Part shown: piece by piece, positions 35,821-48,500 of the stretch
How the letters are laid out: each line of letters opens with the position of its first letter
Numbering within the stretch: the stretch's first letter is position 1
From: Megalobrama amblycephala
Lineage: Eukaryota; Chordata; Actinopteri; Cypriniformes; Xenocyprididae
DNA length: 64,000 bases
Direction of reading: 5' to 3'
NCBI RefSeq assembly: GCF_018812025.1
Contig: NC_063062.1
Coordinates: 39,170,830 to 39,234,829, forward strand
Position numbers and translations under genes: made by a program
Notes under the pieces: generated by a model
What the model was told of the DNA's origin: nothing
Database searches by the model: none
Seen by the model: only the letters and a program-made list of their open reading frames with translations

Positions 35821-36776
35821 TTAAAGGTGCAATATGTAAGATTTTCTGTCTGCTAGAGGCCTATTGAAAAAAAAAACAAGGTGTAGCTTGATGACGCCAA
35901 GTTTGACCACGGAATATTGGGACATGTGGTCTTGTGTTCATGGATGCGATTATTAACGTTACTGTAGTATGAAGCAGAGCAGGAGCGAGTGTTGTGGAGC
36001 TGAACGAGGATCTGGAGCGATTGCGCAACACACGCCTCACAAGCAGCGGGACTTTTATTATGACACAGTCGCCAGCGCCACTTCCGCTTTTCCGGTCATG
36101 AGTATGAGGTAACGCAGCTCTGTTTATCATATTAGATACATTTGAGTCTGTTGAAAATGTTATAACGTTACTCTGTGTGTCCGCTCTGTGGCTGCTGTGA
36201 GACGCTGTTACACACTTCAGTAAAATAGATCGATTTTAGAATATCATATTAAATGCTGGATGGCTTGTGTTGATAAATGGCATGCAATTAATTTTAAAAC
36301 GTATGATGAAGAAAATGCTGTATTACTGTTACTAAAAATTAATCTGCATCTGATTATGCTATTTTAGCTACTTCACAAAATAATGTTTTTCTCTGAGGCA
36401 TGGTAAAGCATGGTACTCGCAAAAACAATAAGACTAAACGTGTTGAGCTATATAACAATAATTAGTTTTCTGTCTATAAATATATCAAAACAGTTGTTCC
36501 CTTGCCTATTAAAACATGTAATATATTAAAGCGTCTTTGGTGTTTCCATGGTTTCTACAAAATAAAACCGGAAACCGAGGGTAACGCGGGTATGACGCAA
36601 TTGACAGGCGACTCCTCACACGTCCCTGAGCCTTGGTTAAAATTGCAATTTTCTCACAATCAACAAATAGTTGCAAACATTTGGGATATTGCAAGTACTC
36701 AAGTTAACAAAATATAACACTGGCCTAGTGGTTTTTGGATATTTTACTGAAAAATTCTTACATATTGCACCTTTAA
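35821..36776. mobile_element. 956-bp TTAA-flanked element, 17-bp perfect TIR
   Basis: TTAA (35821) is followed by AGGTGCAATATGTAAGA, mirrored by TCTTACATATTGCACCT before TTAA (36773). The related segment at about 33497-33545 has an empty site (TTGTATTGTTAATGGAAT) with one TTAA, so the insertion is precise. There is no transposase; mobilised in trans by a TTAA-specific (piggyBac-like) enzyme is inference. Confidence 0.75.
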
Positions 36777-36801
36777 TGGAATCTTTAAGTCATCAGAACC
36801 C

Positions 36802-37176
36802 TTAAAGTCAGCATAAAATGGAAGTTGCAATAATTATTTCTTTTATATTGTGATGTATATTTGAAAAAAAAAAAAAAAAAAAAACGACTTGAATGAGAAA
36901 AAAAAAGTAGGGCAGGACTTGATTTTTGGGAATTGATTGGATTGTTGTTTGCTATTGGTCAATATCACGTGAGTGACAGGTTGCCCCGCCCTAGCGCCAG
37001 TAAACACATCAGAGAAGAGACGTCTGCAAGAGGGAGGGGAAGTTTAACTTCCTAAGTTGTTTTGATTAAAGATTACTTGGAGACATAAATTGTGATTATG
37101 TGTACAGACTGATAATAAACACTGCAATATTCAGTAAAAAACAAGAACTGTCCATTTTGATTTCATGCTGATTTAA
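36802..37176. mobile_element. 375-bp TTAA-flanked MITE, TIR AGTCAGCAT
   Basis: TTAA at 36802 plus AGTCAGCATAAAATG is mirrored by TTTCATGCTGAT plus TTAA at 37173. A truncated copy begins at about 33536. It contains a CACGTG E-box at about 36967 but no gene. Confidence 0.65.
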
Positions 37177-37869
37177 ACTCTATTTATAACAGGACTGAAG
37201 GAGCCAGATTTGTGGATTATATACTGCCCTCTTGTGTAAAGTTTGTCAGACAAAAGAAGATTTGTAATCTCGAGTGAACTGTATTTTTAAACATTAGTAA
37301 AAGAGGCAGAACTATTTAGCCTTATAACATCATACTGGCAATAAAAATGAATTATGCGTGTTGTATTTATTATACTGAGAAACAATGTTAGAGCGAAAAC
37401 CAACAAGTGTCTAACGGCCAGAATCAGGCGTTCACTTCAGCGTCAGTGTAATTAATAATGGTAATAATAGTCAGTTTAATCATTATTTAATTATCACATT
37501 CCGAAAGGTCAGAACAAACGCGACTTTACATTCAATTCTCAATGAGAGTGGATGAAAAAACCCTGAAATAATGAGCAACACCCACATACTGCTCTCATAT
37601 TAAATGATATGAGCCATAACACTCATATAGTATATAATAAATTATATAGATGTGTGAACCATTGTGTAATTTACATTATTTTCCATGTTTTAAGTTTGTC
37701 TTTCTTTAAAATAATTCAAACTTTCCAGTTTCTCGGTCAAACCGGACGGGCTGGATATATGATAGTCAATCAGAAATGACCTTGGAGGGAATGATAGCCA
37801 GTACTGGAATGAAAAACAAAACAAAAACGCTTATATAAATGATCTCTTATTGTATATTCAGAGACACTC
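37177..37869. other. Intergenic, no feature seen
   Basis: AT-rich DNA between the TTAA elements and the possible promoter at 37.9 kb. No open frame or repeat end recognised. Confidence 0.4.
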
Positions 37870-38050
37870 ACCGCCATCTTCAGCTCCTTGTTGCGCTCCA
37901 CCTCCACAGACAATCACAGCTTTCCAACGGTATTCTGACAAGTCCCGCCCTTGATTCATTACTCTTTGCCATGATTGGCAAGGCTCTATGAACGACATCT
38001 GAACGGTCCAATCGCAGACTACACTTAACTCATATTAGCCAATCGTATAC
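37870..38050. promoter_or_regulatory. Possible CCAAT-rich promoter and first exon (unknown gene)
   Basis: Three CCAAT boxes lie at about 37974-38044 (one on the minus, two on the plus strand). On the minus strand, 100 nt further on, GAAG ATG GCG|GTGAGT at about 37872-37880 looks like a first exon ending in a strong donor, with an upstream in-frame TGA. It sits between the pld3 3' end and prx, so it might be an alternative prx leader exon or a small unannotated gene. No continuation was found. Confidence 0.3.
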
Positions 38051-39362
38051 AAGGAGCTGTGGTAATCTGCTGTAATACGGATGGAAGAAAGTAACGCACA
38101 GAACATGGACAGTGTCAACGTGAAATGTCCATTTATGGGAATGCTGACAATTTTAAAAATAGATATAGTAAATACATGCTTGTGTTGACAAAGAAATAGT
38201 GCCTAAGTTTCTGTACAGAACTAAAATTTAAAAGAAACCGAACTGAATAGAACGGAGCTGGAGTGGAGAGTGCAAGATCACTGCAATTCAGTTTAAATAT
38301 AATTAGCAAAATATGAAATTGCACCACATTTGTCACAAGGCACAACAATCAGAATAATGAACATAGCATGTACATTTTACATTGCAAATGTGACTACAAT
38401 GGGTTTCTTCGTTCTAATATGTAGAGAAAATTACCAAAAATGTGGTGTACTTATGATTTCACTAATTCTTGGCATTCATAATTATTTTCAGCATCAGAAA
38501 AATAATCATACAAGTTCTTGAGGCCATATGCTAAATCAAGAATATTGCAAAATTAATAAAATTCCACATTTGAACTATGTTAAATGACTAGAAGTTGCAT
38601 TATGTCAAGTTTTTGTTTATTTAAAATCGGTTTTTAAAACATTACCCTCAAAGACAAAAAGATCTTATATGTAAAATGAACTGAATCTGAAAAAAAAGTA
38701 ACAGCAAATGAAGTGTGTGCATTTTCAAAAACAAAAAAAAAGGTTATAAAACTTATAAAGAGGCTTAAACATCCCTCATTATTGCTCACTATTCCTCTTT
38801 ATATTTATGAACTATGGCTACATAAGCACTGTGACATTTTCACTTCCAGATTTAAGACCTAATTAAAAAAAAAAAAAAAAAAAAATTTTTTGAATGAAGA
38901 CTACTTAATATGTATAGGACAGCACACAGCAATTACAAAATCACTTTAGAAAGAGAAAGCAGCTATGAATGATATTTTCAATCAATGGTAAAATGATTCT
39001 TCCTGAGACACTATAGATTCAACACATGTTAAAAATGATCAATCAACAGGAAGACATGTCTGTTAAGAGGTATTGCATGTCATTTAAAATACATTTTGTG
39101 CAAAATATATGCAACTGGTTTGAAGTGTTACAATTATTATTAAAAAAAATACATCTTTAACTCCCACCTCTTGTTTAGTGCACTTATAGGAGTGCAAAAG
39201 TAGCTCATGGCAAGATGGTCAGGGGAGCAGGAATTTTTGAGCCTAAAAATGGAGCATAAATCTACGCTGTACATGCCCTGAATACCATACTCCAAATGCC
39301 ATTGGCAGTGTTTGACACAGCACTCAACAGCGCCTCCTGCAGTGTCGAGGCCGCAGCCTTGA
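38051..39362 (-). other. pld3 3' UTR and downstream flank
   Basis: There is no coding content past the pld3 stop. The first clear minus-strand AATAAA is at 38616-38621, which would give a 3' UTR of about 740 nt. An A-run at about 38866-38884 is present. Nothing else is recognised. Confidence 0.4.
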
Positions 39363-39550
39363 CTAGCAAATGACTTTACGATTAGTTCTGTGGTGAATGT
39401 CAGTGCTGTACGGAGAGTCCCAGTCCCTCTCAAACACGGCCTGTAACTGCTCCTGGACTGTAGGGCTTGAGGACTGAGCTGAAGTCTGGTTCACCACTAA
39501 AGCAGAGCCAGCTGTGTTCACAAAGTAGTCACCTGACCAGTTAGAGGTAC
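39363..39550 (-). CDS. pld3: pld3 exon 11 (C-terminus and stop)
   Basis: 188 nt encode [20 protein letters not shown] through [20 protein letters not shown] and VIC, then TAG at 39365-39363. GTSNWS is the conserved strand after the second HKD and the [10 protein letters not shown] tail is typical of PLD3. The acceptor is TTTCCAG. Confidence 0.95.
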
Positions 39551-42500
39551 CTGGAAAGGATGGAGGCAGAATATCAGTATAGCAACAAGAAAATATTCAG
39601 GCTCACTTTATATAGAATATCTTTAACTACTATGTACTGACATTTAAATTATTCATTTGATACAATGCACTTATTGTGTACATAAATGCTTTTTTACATT
39701 GTACTTATATTTAAAAAATACCTGTACGTAATTACAGCTGAAATTAATTTCTGTAATTATTAGTGTTGGGGTAATACATTAGAAGTAATGCGAGTTTTGT
39801 AATCAGATTACTTTTGTCAAGTAACTAGTAAAGTAACCCATTACTTTACAAAATATCTGGAGTTACTATTTCAAATGCAGAGGCGTTTTATGTGTAAACA
39901 TGATGGTTATTCTAGACTAGCTCTAAACTAAATGTGAGCATACATTTACTCATTTACTTCTCCTGTGTCCGATTCTTCTGTTTTCCAGAATAGCAGCACA
40001 GCTGAAAGCCTTGTTTGTTTGAGCGGCGCCCTCTACTGTATAGGTGTTAATTTGCATTTCCTTCAACCGGAGCCTTATTCATATCACTTTTGGTGTGAAA
40101 GGGCTTTTACATTTGCCAAAAATAGAACTTTTTTGTTGCAAACAAACAAACAAACAACCCAGCCCAGGTGAGAAAAAGTAATGCAAAAGTAACAGATTGC
40201 ATTACTTTCCATAAAAAGTAACTAAGCAATGCAATTAGTTACTTTTTTTTTTTTTAGGGAGTAACGCAATATTGTAATGCATTTCTTTTAAAAGTAACTT
40301 TTTCCAACACTGGTAATTATATCTATAATTACACTGCTGACCCTTTGCTTACACCTTAACCTATCTTTAAACCTACCCATACCACTAAACCTGTCCCTAA
40401 ACATACCTGTATCCCACCTCAATAGTAGCAAAAGTGTTTTGCAAAACAACATGAACACAATAAGTACATTGTACCTACAACTTGTTTTTCTCATGCAAGT
40501 ACATAGCAGTTGAAAAGTTACAGATCATACAGAATTTTTGAAGTGCAATAAAAAGAATAGAATTTAAAAACAAAAAGAGTAAAAAATGAGGTGTACCTAT
40601 ATAAGCAACCTTATCTGTGACCATGTACTTGTTATGGTTGACTCTAGCATAGGGAATTTTCTTCTGTCGAGGGTTGGAAGGCACATTAAAAATTTTCTGT
40701 GAGGGGAAAAAAATAAAGTTTGTATTAGCTTATTGCAGTCATACACTAATGTTTTATAAAGAAATGAATACATTTAAAAGGGACGGTCACAATACACTTT
40801 TCGTTCCATTGATTTGCACATGCGAACGCCGAAGACGTGAAACGCAAGCTTAAGCAAAGAAGTTCCACATTTCGCAGCGTTCCAAAGTTCATGTTTGGTG
40901 CGACCAATAGAACATTGATAAGCTACAGAATGACCTTTCAGCTGAATTAAAAGAGCGCAAACTTTAAATCTGCAGGGTTGCAGCATCGCAGTAGAGTAGA
41001 TTTCATATCTGCACTTTTTGATGTATTATATGTTGAATTATGTGACGTATGTGATGTCAATTTGCGACAGTTGCAGTGTCCATAGAAATTTTGAGTGCTC
41101 AAAGTCTAGTTTGACCGCGGCTTTATTCAGCATGGAAGCATTAAATTGATCACAAGTGACAGTAAGGACTTTCACATTGTTTTAAAAAATTCTATAATAA
41201 AGAAATGCGGTTCTTTTGAACTTCATATTCATTAAAGATTTGTTTTCAACATTGATAAATGTTTCTTGAACAGCAAATCATCATATTAGAATGATTTCTG
41301 AAGGATCATGTGACACTAAAGACTGAAGTAATGATGAAAATTCAGCTTTGCATCACAGGAATAAATTACATTGTAAAATAAAAAATATTTTACTATATTT
41401 TTTAATTAACTGAATGCAGTCTTGGTGAGCATAAGAGACTTTTCAAAACATTACAAAATCGTACTGACCCCAAACGTGCATAAATGCAACGCAACACAAG
41501 TTATGACCTCTGAAGTAACATACAGACTGTACCGCTTGTCAAACACTTGATGGCACTCACCACTTGAATGTCCAGCTTGTTCTTTTCCTGTAAGGAAGCG
41601 AGCGAGCGGAGGAAAGGGAACATGATTGGGTTGGTGCTTTCCCAACAGCTGATCAACAGACGCACGTGAACCTTGCGCTCATAAGCCACGCGCCGCAGCT
41701 GGGTATCAATATCCGTCCAGTACCTGCGGGAAAACCAGGGAGAGCCGGGGTTAAATTTGATGGCTGTTACAGAGGTTTACTTTGAAAGTTAGGAATGTCC
41801 AACGGTCAGACAACTCCATGCAGACTGAGACCATTTCGCTCCTGTTCCTTTAAGACTTCAAAGTGAACTACTGGGTCCTTTTTGTACCATTGAGATGCTA
41901 TTAGTTTTATTAATATTTTGAGTTTTGATTTTATGTTTATATTTCCATTTTCATTTTCATTTTAATTCCTGTTAAAGCTTTGACATTTGGTTGTGTTTGT
42001 CAATTTTATGGTTTTTTGTTTTTAAATGTCTATATAGGTTTTTATTAATTTTATTTCTATTTTTGTTTTGTTTTTTTAATACATGAAGTTGATGTACTAA
42101 ATGTATTTCTGCCATTGAATAAAAAAATAAATAAAGGTAACTGCAAATTTTTATCTCGCAAATCTGACTTTTTTCTCACAATTAAAAGTTAACATCAGAA
42201 TTGTGTGATATAAACTCGCAATTGCAAGTTATAAAGTCAGAAATGTGATATATAAACTTGCGAGATATAAACTTGCATTTAGTTGCACTTATCTTTTAAA
42301 TTGTTTTATTCTGTGGCAGAAACAAGCTTCCATACTAAATGACATGATCTTAATGAAAATGGGAAATGTTGTTTTTGCAACTAGCTGAAATAAAATGTTT
42401 TTATTTTATTTCAAGTAATGAAAATATCTCTTTTTATGGTTTTAGTTTCAGTTATAATAACCCTAGTTTGAAGTTGAAGAATAAGCTAAAACCAAAACTA

Positions 42501-45500
42501 TATAGGCATATTTAAACAAACAACAACTAAAAGTAATAAAATGACAAAAATACAACAAAATGACTAACTAAAATGAAAATGAAAAAATGAAATTTAATTC
42601 AAAATATTAACAAAAACTATAATGGTATATCAATGATACTAGAATAACACTGTTGGAGTTTATATGTTTTTTTTAGATGCAAGAATCCTTTTTGGACTGG
42701 GGAGGAAGTTTTGAGCTCCCTCATGATACGTATACATCCCAGAATTACTGATTCAAAAATCATATGATATGCACATTTCATGATGACTACAGGTGCTTTT
42801 AGGCTGGTTGGTTATGAAACATAAAGAGGAAGTGAAGACTATAATTACAGACCTCTTGTGGTTGGAGAACTCCATAGTGGGAAGATAGTTCATCACAGCG
42901 ATGTAGACAAACTGCTGGGCATCAGCGATCACACTGAGGATAGACTGCAGGTCTGAAGTCCGGCCTTCAGCGCACAATGAAGGAGGAGAGCTCTGTGAGA
43001 CAGGGAAAAACAGATGGTCCTTTAACTTCCTCTATCTTGACCCAATAATGCCAAGAAAACTGCAACCAGCAGAGAAAACAACACCAGAACAAGGAACAAT
43101 ACAAGCCACAAAAATTCCAATGACAGTTACATTCATCTTTGTTTTTGCTTCAATCCCTTTCAAGGTTGAGCTGAATTTATACAGTGTGTCGGCTCTCTCT
43201 TACTGATAGATAGACACTGGCATCGGTCCCGTTGAGTGACACCTGCATCGGTGTGTCTTTATTGTACAGGGTGGAAAATTTGCTGGGCCAGTGTGCAGGA
43301 ACTGTCGTGGTCTGATTCAGGTACCAATAAGCCTCGAAGATCTTCCCAAGGTCCTCAGCAAGACAGCTGCAGTCATACACAACTGCACCCAACTCCTTCA
43401 CCTGAGCAGAGTGAACATAAAATATATACAACATATAAGATCATGAAGATGTGAAATATGTAGAGTAATGGTGCAAGGTTGAGTTGTAAGTCTTATTGCT
43501 TAAAAAAGTACTAGCACATCTCTCCTCCTGTATAAAAACAGTAAACATCTATATTTTAAAAGACATCTTCTGCTCACCAAGGGCGCATTTATTTAATAAA
43601 AAAAAAAAAAATACAGTAAAATATTTTTACAGTTTAAAACAGCTGTTTTCCATTTGAATGTATTTTAAAATGTAATTTATTCCTGTGATCAAAGCTGAAT
43701 TTTCAGAAACTCAAGAATGCTCAATAAACATTTATTAATATCAATATTGAAAACAGTTTTGCTGCTTAATATTTTTGTGGAAACCATTTTTCTTTAAATA
43801 GCTAGCTCAAAAGAACAGCATTTGTCTGAAATTGAAATCTTTTGTAACATTATAAATGCCTTTACTGTCACTTTTGATCAATTTAATGCAAATAAAAATA
43901 TAAATTTTACTGATCCCAAAGTTTTGAACAGTAGGTTACTGTGGCATGTATGAGTAGGCAAGGAAGCAAAAATTCCCAAACACTGATATCAAACCATGTT
44001 ATAGGCAGTAATCCATGGAAAAACTGACCAAAAATATGACTGACCTGTGTTAGTGACCTCCAGTCCATATTTGCACTCCCTATGTAAACATGCTTTTTAT
44101 CCACGATCCAGAATTTAGTATGCAGAACGCCTGTCGTCAGCTCTCGCATATTCACCATCCGCACATTAGCTCCTGTGGAAAGTAAGACATTTACATCAAA
44201 CAGCATTCTGAGGTTTTCTCATAAAGTTTACACCTCTGACATATTTGATGTTATTTTGTGTGGCTGTTAAAGGATTAGTTGACTTCAGAATTCAAATTTC
44301 CTGATAATTTACTCACCCCCATGTCATCCAAGATGTTTGTGTCTGTCTTTCTTCAGCCAAAAAGAAATGAAGGTTTTTGAGGAAAACATTCCAGGATTTT
44401 TCTCCATATAGTGGACTTTAATGGCTACCAACGGGTTGAAGGTCCAAATGTCAGTTTCAGTGCAGCTTCAAAGAGCTCTACACATTCCCAGACGAGGAAT
44501 AAGGGTCCTCTAGGATCATGTAGAGCTCTTTGAAGGTGCACTGAAACTGACATTTGGACCTTCAACCCGTCCACAATAAGGAGAAAAATCCTGGAATACT
44601 TTCCTCAAAAACCTTAATTTCTTTTCAACTGAGGAAAGAAAGACATGAACATCTTGGATGACATGGGGGTGAGTAAATTATCAGGAAATTTTAATTCTGA
44701 AGGAACTAATCTTTTAAAAACCTCAATGTTACACTGACTTACCGGAAGCGACCAGAAAATTAATGTCATCAAGAGGTTTTGTCTCTGATGGTTTATCGAC
44801 TGCAATTCGGACAGACACTTTCCCCGAGAGCTGCCCCAATTCCTGCAGAATCTGCTCACCCTAAAACCAACAGATCACTTGGGTAAAGGCCGTGACACAC
44901 CAAGCTGATGTAAAAGAACTAGTGGCGATGAAAGCTGACGGTTGTCGCCTCAGCCAAAAAGCGTCCTCAAGCCATCCTAGGTGTGTATAACCATCTTCTT
45001 TCAGCCAAACACAGGCATGTTAAAGAATATCCTTACTCTTCCCAGCTTCGTAATGGCATTAAATAGTGGCTTTCACTGGATTCCGGCAATAGCCGTATGC
45101 AAGTTCACGAGAGAGTCGAGTTCTGGCAAAAGGGTGACCTCTGACCCGACGCAGAACATAGCGTAATCTCAGCTGAGAATTGACAAATGCGGAAGCGCAG
45201 AGGATAGAGCAAAACAAAACGTTGGTCACGAATTAGAAGTCTAAAACGAGGACTTCTGAAGAAAAATGTATGAGAATTTCAATATAAGAGAAGAGGAGCT
45301 GTGTCCTCATACGTCGGGTCAGAGGTCACTCTTCTGCCGGTGTAGGGACAAATTGGGTCCCCCAATATTTCCCCCCAGGCGATTTGCCTGATAGCTTAGT
45401 TTATACACACATTTGCACTTACCCTACGTATATTCTCAAACATCTTAAATGATGTTAAATTAAATGTCCAAATATTTAAGGTTTAAATAAAACAAATTAA

Positions 45501-48500
45501 TGATGTTCAATTATTCACTTAATAGGCTATTATTATTATTATTATAAGGCTATTTATTTATTTATTTATTAACAGTTAATCAAGTGTAAGAAATTACATT
45601 TAATTGGTTTTATTATGCACGTTATACATGTGTTTTCGTATGCATTATATAGTAAGCTATGCATATTTTATATTAATATCATTCATATATATTTAGGATA
45701 ATCATTAACTGACAGTTTGGGAAGACCTGATTTCGAGGGAGGACCCCATTTGTCATGACACCGGAACTCGACTCTCTCGTGAATGCGTGTACGGCCATTG
45801 CCGGAAGTTAATGATTATAGTTTATAAAGTTTTAAATAAGAATATTTTTCTTACAAAAACCCATTGCTTCGCTTCATTAACCATTAAACAGACTTTATTA
45901 ACCCACTGGAGTCATATGGATTACTTTTATAATGGATGTATGCACTTTTTGGAGCTTCAAAAAATCGGGCACTATTCAATGCCATTACAAAGCTGGGAAG
46001 AGCCAGGATATTATTTAATATAACTCTGATTGTGCTCGGCTGAAAGAAGATAGTCATATGCACCTAGGATGGCTTGAGGGTGAGAAAATTATAGGACAAT
46101 TTTCATTTTTGGGTGAACTATTTCTTTAAGACATCAATAACAAAAGCCTACTATTCAGTGAGAGTTCAGTAAACTTCACATCCAAACCTGACTAGCCGTG
46201 GGCTCTTGTGTGTGCGTGTCCTTATTGGTAAGAGTCCAATAGAAGGAGGCGATGTCCAGACTGGTTTGAGCACCAGACATAAGGTTGAGCCAAGCATCAT
46301 ATATGGACTGATGAGTGGTAGAGGAGTTAAACACCAGGTCTTCAGGAATACTCTCCACTAAAACAATCCTGTAGATGACACATGCAAACTATAGTTGGTA
46401 ACAAAGCCAGACTTCATAAAAAGTGCAGATGTGAAACCATGTGCTACGGTTAACCTCATGTACCAGTGGACCACTAAAACACTCAAAAACATGAAGGTAT
46501 GTGAGACAGTCCAACAAACCAAACGTGTTTGGCACATAAATAAAGCTCCCTTGGTGGGCGTCTACCTGCAGGGATCAGTACAGGTTTCTCTGATTAGAAG
46601 ATGCTCCTGCTGTCCAGATGATTTTGAGGAGGAGGATGTTGCCATTGGAACAAGCAGGGTTTGGAGTGACAGGAGTATCAACAAGACTGTGGTTACACAG
46701 CTGAGGATGATCAGACACCTGTAATACTAAACACAGAGATGGGATATGTTCAAAACGATAGAGATATGAGGGATAATGTACAGTTAACTTGCCATTAATT
46801 ACAAAACAAACAGGACCCCAAAGTGGTTCATTTACATAATGACCATTTGTACACTTTCCTGCTGATTAGAAAGATTCTTACCAAATAAACAGACATGTAA
46901 TATCAATCATTATTTTATCATTGTGAGAAGAAAAAACAATGGAGTGAGGTAAATTGTAACAGTAGTCTGTTACTGGCTAATATTATAGATTTAATTTATC
47001 AGCATCAATCGATATTGGACATATATCAGCTGACAATGGATATTTAGCCCTCCTAAGCTTTTCGAACTTTGGTTATTTGCGGTCTTTTTGTAACTTTTTT
47101 AATGAAATTATATAAAACTAATTATAACAATAAAATTAAAATGTATGTGTATATTTCTCTTTTTCACCATCATTAGTATAATATGCAACATTTTAGAACT
47201 TTTAGAAGCAAAAATCTACACTGTAAGTTGAAACAGAAAGAAAATATGAGAGTTTATCATGCATTTGGGCCAGAGAGCTGCCATCTGGTGAAAAATAACA
47301 TGACTTCATATCAGGTCAAAATCATGTTATAATGCGCAACAATTCTAGATTTTAAGATTAGAAAATATACATCTGAATATTTGTTCAAACATTATCCAAC
47401 TCTTATTTGTCAAAGTTTGGTATACATTATTATTATTTTTTTTTTTTTACATCATTTGTAATATCTAAAATATTTTAATGTTCATAATATTTCACGTTTT
47501 GCAGTAATGCTTTACAGTCAGACTCCCATTCATTTTTCTCTCTGTTTGTGTGTGAATCTTTTGCACTCTGGATGTTTTATAGTCTCACCCATTCATTTCT
47601 CTGATATTGATTTATTCAACACACACACATTATATATAAAGTTCTGCATTAGGGCCTTTCTATTCATTTTTTTGGCCAATTTTAACCACAAACACCCAAA
47701 ATTTAGATTCATGAAATGAAGTCCAGTTTTTTTTGTTCATATTGTTTATCTAAAAAAAGCCACCAAGTTTTGAACCACTCAGATTGAGGAACCCATTTTT
47801 CTATTTAAGAAAAAAACTAAATAAATGAAATCTGCCAAATGACCGAACAGCTTATTATTAAGGCCTGTTCACACCAAGAACGTAAATTATAATGATAACT
47901 ATATTAGCGTCAATATCTATAACGTTGTTTATTCTAAGCGCGCACTGCAATGGAAGCTTGTTTCTGCCACAGGATAAAAATAAAAAAAAGAGGATAACTG
48001 CGACTTTTTATCTCACAATTCTGACTTTTTTTCTCACAATTGTGTGTTATAAAGACAGAATTGTTAGATAAAAAGTCGCAATTCTGACATTTTTCTCGCA
48101 ATTATGACTTCTTTTCTCAGAATTGCAAGTATATATCTCACAATTCTGACTTTTTAACTCGTGATTGCATGAACATAAGTCAGAATTGCGATATAAACTC
48201 AATTCTGAGAAAAAAAGTCAGAAGTGTGAGATGTAAACACAATTGCGAGAGAAAAAAAAAAAAATGTCAGAACTGTCTGATAAAAAGTTGCAATTACCTT
48301 TTTTATTTTTATTCAGTGGCAGAATCAAGCTTAATTAATCAAGCTTTAATAAATTAAACCAGCAAATTTTGCAAATCTTACAAATTTTTCATATTTAATG
48401 CTGTGATGCCTAACTTCACTTGTAGAATTTAAATAAAAAAAACATTAGTTTGAGTGAGCCATCAGGATAGATTGATTTGTTTGATACCTTTTGTGAGCCA

